From: Gammaproteobacteria bacterium | GTDB taxonomy: Bacteria; Pseudomonadota; Gammaproteobacteria; UBA6429; Thiohalophilaceae | Assembly: GCA_026196045.1 (NCBI GenBank) | Contig: JAPHRJ010000107.1 | Coordinates: 1-33,318 of the forward strand | Direction of reading: 5' to 3' | Length of the DNA stretch: 33,318 nucleotides | Shown here: piece by piece, positions 8,217 to 16,664 of the stretch | Position numbering within the stretch: position 1 is the stretch's first letter | Layout: each line of letters opens with the position of its first letter | Notes under the pieces: generated by a model | The model's database searches: none | What the model was told of the DNA's origin: nothing | What the model saw: the letters and a program-made list of their open reading frames with translations, nothing else | Position numbers and translations under genes: made by a program

Positions 8217-9236
8217 TTATAAATAGTCTTTTACCAAAATTTCAGCTATTTGGATACTGTTAAGTGCGGCACCTTTTCGCACTTTATCCACCACCAGCCA
8301 AAGATTCAGGCCATTCTCTGCTGCCAGATCCTTACGGATTCGGCCAACTAATACCTTGTCATTACCTGCTGCATCGTCAACTGCGGTTGGGAATTCGCCA
8401 GTTTCAGCTCCTTCCACAAGCTCCACACCTTCATTTGCGGCTAGCAATTTACGAGCATCATCTACTGAAATGTCGTTCCTTGTCTTAATATGCACCACCG
8501 CCGAGTCTCCAAAAAATACAGGCACCTGCACTGCGGTTGCACTGACATTAATCGACTCACCCAGTAACTGCGGTAATTCTTCAATTAAAGCCATTTCTTC
8601 CGTGCTATAACCGTTGTCCAGCAAATCACCAATTAATGGCAACGTGTTAAAAGCAATCTGTTTGCTAAACCGGTGTTTTTCCACCGGCCGCATGTTCAAC
8701 AAATTAGCCGTTTGCCCTGCTAACTCTTCAATACCTCGTTTATCAAAGCCTCCAACTGCTTGATAAGTAGCAATATTGATATGGGTTATATCGGCTCGTT
8801 GGTGGATTTTGTTTAGCACTAATGCGATCTGGCCTGCGAGAGAAGCCAGCGAGCTAACAATTCCTGTCTTTGCGTAACCAGAAATAGCTTGCGGGTTCAG
8901 TTCAGCGACCACAAGAGGGATGTCCTGATTACCAATGAATGCAGTAGAATTATCGACTACAACACAGCCAGCCTGACTGGCAACAGCAGCATAACGATCA
9001 GCAACATCGGCACTCGCATTAAACAGGGCGATAGACGTTTTGGAAAAATCAAAATCTTCAACCGCTTTGATTTTGTGATTTTTTCCATTAAATTGAATAG
9101 TTTTGCCGACAAACTCATCGGCACCAAGTAAATATAAGACCCCAACAGGAAACTCGCGCTCGGCCAGTAATTCGAGAATGAGTTCTCCAACTGGCCCGCC
9201 AGCGCCAACAACAGCAATATCAAATGATTTGCTCAT
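8217..9236 (-). CDS. usg: USG-1-like aspartate-semialdehyde dehydrogenase paralogue (probably non-catalytic)
   Basis: A 339-residue member of the Asd/ArgC fold. It has the NAD(P) motif VVGAGGPVGELILELL near residue 10 and VVVDNSTAF in the middle. Where Asd carries the catalytic cysteine (NPNCxxT), this protein reads AKTGIVSSLASLAGQ, with no cysteine. That is the hallmark of USG-1 proteins, found next to asd in gammaproteobacteria and of unknown function; a structural or regulatory role is inferred. It lies between asd and fimV, 126 bp before fimV and 74 bp after asd, with a 13-bp hairpin in the latter gap. Confidence 0.85.
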   Translation of the reverse strand: MSKSFDIAVVGAGGPVGELILELLAEREFPVGVLYLLGADEFVGKTIQFNGKNHKIKAVEDFDFSKTSIALFNASADVADRYAAVASQAGCVVVDNSTAFIGNQDIPLVVAELNPQAISGYAKTGIVSSLASLAGQIALVLNKIHQRADITHINIATYQAVGGFDKRGIEELAGQTANLLNMRPVEKHRFSKQIAFNTLPLIGDLLDNGYSTEEMALIEELPQLLGESINVSATAVQVPVFFGDSAVVHIKTRNDISVDDARKLLAANEGVELVEGAETGEFPTAVDDAAGNDKVLVGRIRKDLAAENGLNLWLVVDKVRKGAALNSIQIAEILVKDYL

Positions 9237-9256
9237 AATTTTTTAAGATTTCCCTG

Positions 9257-9291
9257 TTTACCTGCCGATCTTCTTTCTATCGGCAGGTAAA
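9257..9291 (-). other. Intercistronic stem-loop between asd and usg
   Basis: A perfect 13-bp inverted repeat (TTTACCTGCCGAT / ATCGGCAGGTAAA) with a 9-nt loop in the 74-bp asd-usg gap. There is no T-run after it on the minus strand, so it is more likely an mRNA-stabilising or processing hairpin, or a leaky terminator that lowers usg expression, than a full terminator. Confidence 0.6.
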
Positions 9292-9310
9292 ATGCTTTTT
9301 GAATTTTGTT

Positions 9311-10423
9311 TTACTGTTCGAGCAAAATACGTAACATGCGACGCAGAGGTTCAGCGGCACCCCAGAGCAACTGATCACCGACAGTAAATGCAGACAGATA
9401 ATCATTACCCATCGTCAGCTTACGCATACGTCCAACAGGCACTGTTAATGTGCCTGTAATGGCAGCAGGAGTCAGTTCTTTCATCGTGATCTCACGCTCA
9501 TTCGGAACGACTTTCACCCAGTCATTCGCTTCAGCCATCATGCTTTCGATTTCATCCAGCGGGACATCTTTTTTCATTTTGATAGTCAACGCCTGCGAAT
9601 GCGAACGCATCGCACCAATACGAACACAGATGCCATCAATCGGAATTGGGTTATCACTTAAGCCCAGGATTTTGTTTGTTTCAACCTGAGCTTTCCATTC
9701 TTCTTTACTCTGACCACTATCAAGCTGTACATCAAGCCAGGGGATCAAACTTCCGGCTAACGGTACACCCCAGTTATCCACTGGGTAACTGTTACCACGC
9801 ATATGAGCAGTAACCTGTTTATCAATTTCCAGAATTGCTGACGCTGGATCATCTAACAGATCTTTTACGGAGTTATTCAATGAACCCATTTGTGATAACA
9901 GTTCACGCATGTTACGTGCACCGGCACCAGAAGCTGCCTGATAAGTCATTGGCGTAATCCATTCAACCAGATCATTCTGGAATAAACCACCTAATGCCAT
10001 GAGCATCAAACTGACCGTACAGTTACCACCAACAAACGTATTTACACCATTACTTAAACCGTTTTTGATCACATCCATATTAACGGGATCAAGCACAATA
10101 ATGCTCTCATCCTTCATACGTAGTGTTGAAGCCGCATCAATCCAGTAGCCTTTCCAGCCAGCTGCACGTAGTTTTGGATATATTTCTTCAGTATAACCAC
10201 CGCCCTGACAGGACAGAATAACTTCCATATCCTTGAGTTCATCAATGCTTTTCGCATCTTTTAATGTAGGCACATCTTTACCTACATCCGGGCCAGACTG
10301 TCCCGTCTGTGACGTTGTAAAGAACACAGGATCAATTGCAGCAAAATCATTTTCATCGCGCATACGTTGCATCAGCACTGAACCGACCATACCGCGCCAA
10401 CCAACCAAACCTACTCTTTTCAT
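9311..10423 (-). CDS. asd: Aspartate-semialdehyde dehydrogenase
   Basis: Asd reduces aspartyl phosphate to aspartate semialdehyde with NADPH, the branch point to lysine/diaminopimelate, threonine and methionine. The 370-residue protein is the Gram-negative long form. [18 protein letters not shown] binds the nucleotide, the nucleophile Cys135 is in [10 protein letters not shown], and His275 in [13 protein letters not shown] is the acid/base. Neighbours leuB and usg match the Pseudomonas order. A repeat-rich hairpin element fills the gap to leuB. Confidence 0.98.
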   Translation of the reverse strand: MKRVGLVGWRGMVGSVLMQRMRDENDFAAIDPVFFTTSQTGQSGPDVGKDVPTLKDAKSIDELKDMEVILSCQGGGYTEEIYPKLRAAGWKGYWIDAASTLRMKDESIIVLDPVNMDVIKNGLSNGVNTFVGGNCTVSLMLMALGGLFQNDLVEWITPMTYQAASGAGARNMRELLSQMGSLNNSVKDLLDDPASAILEIDKQVTAHMRGNSYPVDNWGVPLAGSLIPWLDVQLDSGQSKEEWKAQVETNKILGLSDNPIPIDGICVRIGAMRSHSQALTIKMKKDVPLDEIESMMAEANDWVKVVPNEREITMKELTPAAITGTLTVPVGRMRKLTMGNDYLSAFTVGDQLLWGAAEPLRRMLRILLEQ

Positions 10424-10476
10424 CTTCCTGCCTCTAAATTAATGCTATTTATTAAAAATTAATAGGACTTATTAAA

Positions 10477-10560
10477 AGTTACAAGTTACAAGTTACAAGT
10501 TACAAGTTACAAGGGATAAAAATTATTTTCTCGTCACTTGTCACTAGTGCCTCGTCACTA
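10477..10560. repeat. Heptamer-repeat hairpin element (asd/leuB junction)
   Basis: The left arm has five exact tandem GTTACAA units (10478-10512), which on the minus strand read TGTAACT. The right arm (10532-10559) has four heptamers on the plus strand: CGTCACT, TGTCACT, AGTGCCT, CGTCACT. Both fit NGTNACT in opposite orientation, so in RNA the arms pair over at least 15 bp with two mismatches around an AU-rich loop. The right arm supplies the TAG stop codon of leuB. Confidence 0.8.
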
Positions 10561-11640
10561 TTGTTGCTGCAGCACAGAAACAACAGCATCACCCATGTCA
10601 CTGGTACTAACTTTCTTTGTACCTTCGCTATAAATATCCTGGGTACGCAGACCTTGATCCAGTACTTTCTGTACCGCCGCTTCAATTTGATCCGCCATGC
10701 TCGCTTCATCAAGACTGTAGCGTAGCATCATCGCAACAGAAAGAATGGTTGCCAATGGGTTTGCTACGTTCTGACCAGCAATATCAGGAGCTGAACCATG
10801 AATAGGTTCATACATACCTTTGCTGTTGGCATTCAGAGATGCCGAAGGCAACATACCAATGGAGCCGGTCAGCATAGCGGCACAATCCGAAAGAATATCA
10901 CCAAACATATTGGTGGTAACCATCACATCAAACTGTTTAGGTGCACGCACCAGTTGCATAGCCGCATTGTCCACGTACATGTGACTCAATTCAACATTCT
11001 TATACTCTTCACCTGCACGCGTTACTACTTCACGCCAGAGTTCGGTACATTCCAGTACATTGGCTTTATCCACAGAACAAAGACGGCCATCACGCTTACC
11101 CGCAATATCAAAAGCCACACGAGCAATGCGATCAATTTCAGATTCACTATAGACCAGTGTGTTATAGCCCTGACGTTCACCATTATCCAGGGTACGTATA
11201 CCTCGAGGTTGACCGAAGTAAATACCACCGGTTAATTCACGTACGATCATAATATCCAGACCAGACACCACCTCAGGTTTCAGGGTAGAAGCATCGGCAA
11301 GCTGAGGATAAAGAATTGCTGGACGTAAGTTCGCAAATAGTTCCAGACCTGAGCGTAAACCTAGCAGGCCTTTTTCAGGACGCACTGCAATATCCAGTGA
11401 TTCCCATTTATAGCCGCCCACGGCACCCAACAAAATCGAATCAGAGGCTTTACAGAGTTCCAGGGTTGAATCCGGTAAAGGTGTAGCGCAATCATCGTAG
11501 GCCGTACCACCAACAAGGGCTTCTTCAGTTTCCACATTAAAACCAAAGTCTTTCTTCAGACAGTCGATGACTTTAACCGCTTCGGCAACGATTTCCTGAC
11601 CGATACCGTCACCAGGAAGGACTGCTATCTTCTTTACCAT
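10558..11640 (-). CDS. leuB: 3-isopropylmalate dehydrogenase
   Basis: LeuB oxidatively decarboxylates 3-isopropylmalate to 2-ketoisocaproate with NAD+, the third step specific to leucine synthesis. The 360-residue protein has the usual length. It shows the start [12 protein letters not shown], the substrate motif [14 protein letters not shown], the catalytic [11 protein letters not shown] tyrosine region, and the metal-binding [17 protein letters not shown] and [12 protein letters not shown] segments. It ends in QQQ directly followed by TAG, the stop being part of the heptamer-repeat element. Gaps to leuD and asd are about 130 bp and filled with repeats, unusual for this normally tight operon. 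Confidence 0.98.
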   Translation of the reverse strand: MVKKIAVLPGDGIGQEIVAEAVKVIDCLKKDFGFNVETEEALVGGTAYDDCATPLPDSTLELCKASDSILLGAVGGYKWESLDIAVRPEKGLLGLRSGLELFANLRPAILYPQLADASTLKPEVVSGLDIMIVRELTGGIYFGQPRGIRTLDNGERQGYNTLVYSESEIDRIARVAFDIAGKRDGRLCSVDKANVLECTELWREVVTRAGEEYKNVELSHMYVDNAAMQLVRAPKQFDVMVTTNMFGDILSDCAAMLTGSIGMLPSASLNANSKGMYEPIHGSAPDIAGQNVANPLATILSVAMMLRYSLDEASMADQIEAAVQKVLDQGLRTQDIYSEGTKKVSTSDMGDAVVSVLQQQ

Positions 11641-11687
11641 TTTTTGAATCCTATATTTATAAATAAAAAATTTTACTCATACCTGGC

Positions 11688-11770
11688 AAGGAACGAGTGA
11701 CGAGTTTCTAGTTACAAAAAAACTAAATAAAATTAAGGCCTCGTCCCTCGTTACTAGTCACTCGTCACTA
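11688..11770. repeat. Heptamer-repeat hairpin element (leuB/leuD junction)
   Basis: The right arm 11742-11769 has four heptamers on the plus strand: CGTCCCT, CGTTACT, AGTCACT, CGTCACT. The left arm (about 11688-11716), read on the minus strand, gives TGTAACT, AGAAACT, CGTCACT, CGTTCCT. The arms converge and can pair imperfectly around an AT-rich loop. As in the asd/leuB element, the last unit provides the TAG stop, here of leuD, followed at once by an in-frame TGA. Confidence 0.78.
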
Positions 11771-12403
11771 AAAAAGCCACGGTGCCTGTTGTTTGCGTTT
11801 AGCTTCATAGGCCTTGATGTCATCAACCTGCTGTAAGGTCAGACCAATATCATCCAGACCATTTATAAGGCGATACTTGCGGAATTCATCAATATCAAAA
11901 CTTATGTCATTACCATTCGGTTTACTAATTGTCTGGTTTTCAAGATCAACTTTTAAACTGTAACCGGGTGTCGCTTCCACTTCTTTGAATAAGGCATCGA
12001 CTACATCCGCATCAAGAATAATGGGTAATAACCCATTCTTAAAACTGTTGTTAAAAAAGATATCCGCAAAACTTGGCGCAATGATCACTTTAAAGCCAAA
12101 ATCTTCCAGTGCCCAGGGAGCATGCTCACGACTGGAACCACAACCAAAGTTTTCCCGCGCCAACAGAACCTGAGCTCCAGTATAACGCTCCTGGTTCAAA
12201 ACAAAATCGCTGTTTAAAGGCCGATTGCTATTATCCATACCTGGCTCACCATGATCCAGATAACGCCATTCATCAAACAGGTTTGGTCCAAAACCACTAC
12301 GCTTAATGGATTTCAGAAACTGTTTGGGAATAATCGCATCGGTATCGACATTAGGTCGATCCATAGGTGCGACAATACCGGTAAATGTTGTAAATTTGTC
12401 CAT
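11768..12403 (-). CDS. leuD: 3-isopropylmalate dehydratase small subunit
   Basis: The small subunit of isopropylmalate isomerase works with LeuC to convert 2- to 3-isopropylmalate. The 211-residue protein starts [20 protein letters not shown], and [14 protein letters not shown] plus the swivel-domain motif [14 protein letters not shown] are intact. ATG 12403 is preferred because homologues begin here and AAGAG lies seven bases upstream; the frame could extend to a TTG at 12418. The stop lies inside a heptamer-repeat element. leuC is upstream across an octamer-repeat element. Confidence 0.97.
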   Translation of the reverse strand: MDKFTTFTGIVAPMDRPNVDTDAIIPKQFLKSIKRSGFGPNLFDEWRYLDHGEPGMDNSNRPLNSDFVLNQERYTGAQVLLARENFGCGSSREHAPWALEDFGFKVIIAPSFADIFFNNSFKNGLLPIILDADVVDALFKEVEATPGYSLKVDLENQTISKPNGNDISFDIDEFRKYRLINGLDDIGLTLQQVDDIKAYEAKRKQQAPWLF

Positions 12404-12422
12404 ACTATTACTCTTCAAGGCT

Positions 12423-12509
12423 TTTAACGCAAAGTCACAAAGAATGCAGAGAAATTATTAATCTAATAAAGCTTTGCGAGCTTCATGCCTTTGCGTCTTC
12501 GCGTTTAAA
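12423..12509. repeat. Octamer-repeat hairpin element (leuD/leuC junction)
   Basis: The left arm AACGCAAAGTCACAAAG and the right arm CTTTGCGTCTTCGCGTT are imperfect inverted copies built from RCGCARAG-like octamers, separated by an AT-rich centre. It is related to the elements at 13,971 and 20,331. No T-run makes it a classical terminator, and leuC and leuD are probably still co-transcribed through it. Confidence 0.72.
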
Positions 12510-12519
12510 AAAATATTAT

Positions 12520-13938
12520 TTATAAATCCTGTACATCAATAAAATGACCCGCAATCGCAGCGGCGGCGGCCATGGCAGGACTGACCAGATGGGTACGCCC
12601 TCCCTGCCCCTGTCGACCTTCGAAATTACGGTTAGAGGTCGAGGCACAACGCTCACCAGGTTCAAGACGATCGGCATTCATCGCCAGACACATAGAACAA
12701 CCCGGCTCGCGCCATTCAAAACCAGCCTCAACAAAGATCTTATCCAGACCTTCTTCTTCCGCCTGCTGTTTCACCAGGCCCGAACCTGGAACAACCATGG
12801 CCAGCTTGATGTTATCAGCCACCTTACGACCTTTGGCAACGGTGGCCGCAGCACGCATATCTTCAATTCGAGAATTGGTGCAGGAACCAATGAAAACTTT
12901 GTCGACAGTAATATCAGTGATGGGCGTATTGGCTTCCAGTCCCATATAGGCCAGGGCTTTTTTCATACCATCACTTTTTACACTATCATCAATACTCGCC
13001 GGATCGGGCACCTTACTACTCACATCTACGACCATCTCTGGTGATGTTCCCCAGGTGACCTGTGGTTTTAATGCCGTTGCATCAATGTGGACTACTTCAT
13101 CAAACTGCGCATCGGTATCGCTGTGCAAGGTTTGCCAGTCGGCCACGGCCTGCTCCCAGTATTCCTCTTTGGGTGCATAGGGACGGCCTTTGACGTAGTC
13201 GATAGTTTTCTCATCTACCGCCACCATACCCGCACGAGCGCCAGCTTCAATGGCCATATTGCATAAGGTCATGCGGCCTTCGATGGATAAATCACGAATG
13301 GCTTCACCACCAAATTCAATCGCAAAACCAGTCCCACCGGCTGTGCCAATTTTGCCAATCACCGCAAGCACAATATCTTTAGCTGTCACCCCTTCTGGCG
13401 CTTTGCCATCCACACTTACCAACATGGCTCTGGATTTCTTCTGTACCAGACACTGGGTTGCCAATGTGTGCTCAACTTCAGAGGTACCAATCCCAAAGGC
13501 CAGCGCGCCAAAGGCACCGTGTGTTGAAGTATGGGAATCACCACAGACCACAGTCATACCGGGCAAAGTCGCGCCCTCTTCCGGGCCAATCACATGCACG
13601 ATCCCCTGACGTATGTCATTCATCTTGAATTCGGTGATGCCAAATTCTTCACAGTTCTGGTCCAGGGTTTCGACCTGTAAACGAGAAATAGGATCGACAA
13701 TGCCTTCTACTCCACTGTGACGTTCTTTTGTCGTGGTTGGTACATTGTGGTCGGGCGTCGCCAGATTGGCATCAACACGCCAGGGCTTACGTCCAGCAAT
13801 ACGCAGTCCTTCAAAGGCCTGCGGTGAAGTCACTTCATGCACAAGGTGACGATCAATATAAAGCAAAGCCGTCCCGTCGCCGTTGTCACGAACCACATGG
13901 GCATCCCACAATTTGTCGTATAAAGTTTTACCCGCCAT
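12520..13938 (-). CDS. leuC: 3-isopropylmalate dehydratase large subunit
   Basis: LeuC carries the [4Fe-4S] cluster of isopropylmalate isomerase. The 472-residue protein has the three cluster cysteines (Cys353 in IGSCTNSR, Cys414 and Cys417 in [11 protein letters not shown]), the active-site [13 protein letters not shown] and the NRNFEGRQG motif. ATG 13938 ([12 protein letters not shown]) is chosen because AGGTGAG lies five bases upstream and homologues start here; the frame stays open to 13,995 but that part is mostly repeat element. It is divergent from a LysR gene, a common arrangement. Confidence 0.97.
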   Translation of the reverse strand: MAGKTLYDKLWDAHVVRDNGDGTALLYIDRHLVHEVTSPQAFEGLRIAGRKPWRVDANLATPDHNVPTTTKERHSGVEGIVDPISRLQVETLDQNCEEFGITEFKMNDIRQGIVHVIGPEEGATLPGMTVVCGDSHTSTHGAFGALAFGIGTSEVEHTLATQCLVQKKSRAMLVSVDGKAPEGVTAKDIVLAVIGKIGTAGGTGFAIEFGGEAIRDLSIEGRMTLCNMAIEAGARAGMVAVDEKTIDYVKGRPYAPKEEYWEQAVADWQTLHSDTDAQFDEVVHIDATALKPQVTWGTSPEMVVDVSSKVPDPASIDDSVKSDGMKKALAYMGLEANTPITDITVDKVFIGSCTNSRIEDMRAAATVAKGRKVADNIKLAMVVPGSGLVKQQAEEEGLDKIFVEAGFEWREPGCSMCLAMNADRLEPGERCASTSNRNFEGRQGQGGRTHLVSPAMAAAAAIAGHFIDVQDL

Positions 13939-13970
13939 TTTTATCTCACCTAATGTTTCTAACAAAGATC

Positions 13971-14086
13971 TCAACACAAAGGCGCTAAGACGCAAAGTTC
14001 GCCAGGAAAAACAAATACATCTTGCTAAAACTGCAATTACAAATAACTTTGCAGTCTCTGCGTCATAGCGCCTTTGCGTTTGTTCC
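13971..14086. repeat. Octamer-repeat hairpin element (leuC/lysR intergenic region)
   Basis: The left arm AACACAAAGGCGCTAAGACG and the right arm, whose reverse complement reads AACGCAAAGGCGCTATGACG, match at 22 of 25 positions over their length. Units are octamers of type RCGCARAG. The arms flank about 30 bp of AT-rich sequence. The element lies in the divergent leuC/lysR region, so it sits between the regulator gene and the leuC start and may affect promoter spacing. Confidence 0.78.
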
Positions 14087-14187
14087 TGACTCTTACTTCA
14101 ATATTTCAGATGCCTTGAATTCTAGCCTCACCTATACTATTACTCAAATTCATTATTTTTATATTTGTCATTCCAGACAGGAATACC

Positions 14188-15048
14188 ATGGATATAGCCA
14201 GCCTGAATGCTTTTATCACCGTTGCGGAATGTGGTTCGTTCTCACGCGCTTCCGAAAAGCTGTTCCTGACCCAGCCCGCCGTGAGCAAACGTATCGCCAG
14301 TCTGGAAGCCGAACTGGACACCCAGCTATTTGACCGAATTGGCCGAAGTGTCACCCTGACTGAAAGTGGTCAGGCCCTGTTTCCACGTGCCCAACGTATC
14401 CTGCTTGAGGTCGATGATAGCCGTCGAGCTATCTCCAATTTATCTGGTGAAGTCAGTGGCCACTTAAGCATTGGCACCAGTCACCATATTGGCCTGCACC
14501 GTTTACCGCCCATACTTAGACAGTTCAGTACTGAGTATCCGCAGGTGGAACTGGATTTACGGTTCATGGCATCAGAAGAAATTTCCAGAACTGTTCGTCA
14601 TGGCGATCTTGAAATCGGTATTCTCACCCTGCCACAGGAAGTCCCCATAGAATTGAATAGTAAACCCATCTGGCATGATCCTTTAGCCGTTGTTACCGCC
14701 CCCGATCATCCGCTAGTGAAACAAAAAAAAATAACCCTGGATAACTTATTACACTACTCCGCTATTCTGCCTGAGCAGGGTACCTATACCCGTGAAACGA
14801 TTGAACAAGCCATCGCTTTGCAGGGGAAAAAACTCAAAATCAGAATGTCGACTAATTATCTGGAAACCATCAAGATGATGGTGAGCATCGGAATGGGCTG
14901 GAGTATTCTACCTTTGACAATGTTAGATAACGATTTATATGTACTAAAAATTAAAGAACTACAAATCAGCCGGCAACTGGGTTTTATCTGGCATCGTCAA
15001 CGCACACTTTCAAATGCAGCAAAAGCCATGATGGCGATTTTAAATTGA
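14188..15048 (+). CDS. LysR-family transcriptional regulator (divergent from leuC)
   Basis: A 286-residue LTTR. The winged HTH covers residues 1-60 (MDIASLNAFITVAECGSFSR, then QPAVSKRIASLE), followed by a linker helix and a periplasmic-binding-like effector domain from about residue 90 (GHLSIGTSHHIGLHRLPPIL). ATG 14188 has AGGA six bases upstream. Divergence from leuC suggests it controls leucine genes or its own promoter, but the effector is not evident. It is a short LTTR, ending soon after the last strand. Confidence 0.88.
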   Translation: MDIASLNAFITVAECGSFSRASEKLFLTQPAVSKRIASLEAELDTQLFDRIGRSVTLTESGQALFPRAQRILLEVDDSRRAISNLSGEVSGHLSIGTSHHIGLHRLPPILRQFSTEYPQVELDLRFMASEEISRTVRHGDLEIGILTLPQEVPIELNSKPIWHDPLAVVTAPDHPLVKQKKITLDNLLHYSAILPEQGTYTRETIEQAIALQGKKLKIRMSTNYLETIKMMVSIGMGWSILPLTMLDNDLYVLKIKELQISRQLGFIWHRQRTLSNAAKAMMAILN

Positions 15049-15156
15049 TTGTCTGATTCTATCATCTGCTAACATCCCGTGGCTGGACATAAAGGGTGAC
15101 ATATTAACAATCAGAGAAGGGGCAAAACGCCATTCAGTTTACTGTATAATTACACA

Positions 15157-15768
15157 ATGAGAATCTTTTCCTCCAATTCTCTTCCTGTGGCAGTAGACAC
15201 AAAAACAACCCTTCAGGGTCGCATTCCAGGAAACAGTGGTATCTGGGTTGGTATATTCTGCGTACTGGTTGAATTCTTTATGTTGTTCTGCGTCTATCTC
15301 GTGGCCAAGGCACATAATCCAGAGGCTTTTTTAACCGGCCCCAACAAACTCGTCACTTTAGCGGGTACTACCATCACCCTGTTGTTGCTCACCAGCGGAT
15401 ACTGCATGGTGAAAGCAGTGAACGCTATTCGCATTAATAAAAACCAAAGTGCATTACGCTGGATTATCATGGCAATTGTTCTGGGCTTTGGTTATCCCAT
15501 CGTAAAGTATTATGAGATCCGCTGGAATATCGACCATGGTGTTCACGGTGAAGCTGGGGTCTTCTATACAGTTTATTACTACCTGACACTAAACCATCTG
15601 GTACATGTATGCTGGGGGCTGCTGGGCTTAATGTGGGTTGCAGTACACACAGGGGCCGGATCATACTCATCAGACAATTACAGTGGACTGGAAGCGGCTG
15701 CACTCTACTGGCATACCACGGATATTATCTGGCTTGTGATTTTTCCCTTCTTCTACATTCTGAGATAA
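15157..15768 (+). CDS. norE: NorE-like haem-copper oxidase subunit III family protein
   Basis: A 203-residue membrane protein of the cytochrome c oxidase subunit III / NorE family. After an N-terminal tail come about five helices, with the conserved RIPGNSGIWVGIF, LNHLVHVCWG and final GLEAAALYWHTTDIIW motif. NorE is an accessory of nitric oxide reductase in denitrifiers; related proteins accompany terminal oxidases. No catalytic norCB or cox genes are present. ATG 15157 has no Shine-Dalgarno, and TATAAT ends six bases before it, so the message might be leaderless. A norF-like gene follows eight bases later. Confidence 0.82.
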   Translation: MRIFSSNSLPVAVDTKTTLQGRIPGNSGIWVGIFCVLVEFFMLFCVYLVAKAHNPEAFLTGPNKLVTLAGTTITLLLLTSGYCMVKAVNAIRINKNQSALRWIIMAIVLGFGYPIVKYYEIRWNIDHGVHGEAGVFYTVYYYLTLNHLVHVCWGLLGLMWVAVHTGAGSYSSDNYSGLEAAALYWHTTDIIWLVIFPFFYILR

Positions 15769-15776
15769 ATGCAACT

Positions 15777-16058
15777 ATGATAGGACACGCGGAAAAAATC
15801 TGGTTAGTGCTAATAGGTCTTACCTTTGTTGGTGCGGCATTGGGAGAAACCGGTCATGCTAGTTGGTTGCTCACCATGACTGTAGTCAGTCTCATCGCCT
15901 TTAAAGGCGGTATTGTGATTGACTACTACATGGAAATGCGATCAGCAAATCAACGAATGCGAAATATCCTGCGCTTATTTATTATACTGATACCAGTTCT
16001 GGTGATTTTAATTCACGCTTGGGGTGATGAATTCCGACAATTAACCACACTAAACTAA
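15777..16058 (+). CDS. norF: NorF-like / cytochrome oxidase subunit IV family protein
   Basis: A 93-residue protein with three hydrophobic helices and the KGGIVIDYYMEMRSAN loop typical of prokaryotic COX4 / NorF small subunits. The first helix starts near residue 7 and the last ends near residue 84. ATG 15777 gives a full-length family member; the frame is open upstream to 15,609 but that part overlaps norE and makes no sense as protein. Eight bases separate it from norE, so both form one operon, probably assembling with or stabilising a respiratory NO reductase or oxidase encoded elsewhere. Confidence 0.78.
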   Translation: MIGHAEKIWLVLIGLTFVGAALGETGHASWLLTMTVVSLIAFKGGIVIDYYMEMRSANQRMRNILRLFIILIPVLVILIHAWGDEFRQLTTLN

Positions 16059-16205
16059 TATAAGTATAAATTCTGAAAATTACTAAGGCACAAAATATCT
16101 GCGTACTGACCTTGTTGCTCCCGAGTCCGATAACGTTATTGAATACATGCATGGCGTTATTCATGCCGTGTCTTTAATAAATCCAGTTGACCAGACATAG
16201 CCTGC

Positions 16206-16538
16206 TCAGCCAGTACTCCAGCCACGTGGCCGTTGCATACCGGCGATCTTGCAGGCCTGTTTGACATAACCATAGGGGAATAGGTCAAACAATTCCTGTT
16301 TGGCTTGCTTTTTATCATAACCATGCGTTTCAGCCAGATATTTAATTACATGGCGTACATCAGGTGCAATTTTATGCTCACGCCAATAGTCCCGCATGAA
16401 ACGTAGTGCTGGCCAATATGCCTCTGTGAGTTCCAGACCTTCTTCGGCAGCCAGTTCACGCGCCAGATTATCATTCCAGTCCTCGGGATCGACCATATAA
16501 CCTTCATTGTCACGAACAAATTGTGTGTTGTTTTGCAT
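16206..16538 (-). CDS. DsrC/TusE-family protein lacking the C-terminal cysteine
   Basis: A 110-residue DsrC-fold protein. It aligns along its whole length with DsrC/TusE: NEGYMVDPEDWNDNLA, LELTEAYWPALRFMRDYW, then LFPYGYVKQACKIAGMQR. Canonical DsrC has two cysteines ten residues apart in its swinging arm, and TusE keeps only the last one. Here the first (in QACKIAG) is present, but the position eleven residues later is Trp, followed by STG. It therefore fits neither DsrC nor TusE and should be called DsrC-like. AGGAG seven or eight bases before ATG 16538 is strong. It is divergent from a LysR gene across 126 bp with palindromes, suggesting its own regulator. Role inferred: sulfur relay or a regulatory variant. 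Confidence 0.85.
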   Translation of the reverse strand: MQNNTQFVRDNEGYMVDPEDWNDNLARELAAEEGLELTEAYWPALRFMRDYWREHKIAPDVRHVIKYLAETHGYDKKQAKQELFDLFPYGYVKQACKIAGMQRPRGWSTG

Positions 16539-16592
16539 AATATGCTCTCCTGTATATAAGTGTTTATTACTATATCGTCAGCAATTAACACT

Positions 16593-16636
16593 AGTAAAAC
16601 GATATCTTTTACTATCTAATATCGATATATTCGATA
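16593..16636. promoter_or_regulatory. Paired palindromes between the dsrC-like and lysR genes
   Basis: Two perfect inverted repeats occur in the 126-bp divergent region: AGTAAAA-CGATATC-TTTTACT (16593-16613) and TATCGA-TATAT-TCGATA (16620-16636). Spacing and position suit binding by the LysR product, whose Shine-Dalgarno begins at 16651. LTTR sites are usually T-N11-A type, which the first fits loosely. Confidence 0.5.
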
Positions 16637-16664
16637 CTAAGCAGTGAACAGGAGGAGGAGTAAA

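Noticed and set aside
10477-11770. Regular short repeats resembling a CRISPR array
   Set aside because: Units of seven bases in direct contact, without spacers; no cas genes.
13939-13995. N-terminal extension of leuC
   Set aside because: ATG 13938 has a good Shine-Dalgarno and matches the family; the extension overlaps a repeat element.
15609-15776. Extended start for the norF-like gene
   Set aside because: Would overlap norE by 160 bp and add 56 non-membrane residues unlike the family; ATG 15777 suits family length.
16120-16180. Repeated CGTTATT and CATGC segments between norF and the dsrC-like gene
   Set aside because: Stems of only five bases and no T-run; does not exceed what chance would give.
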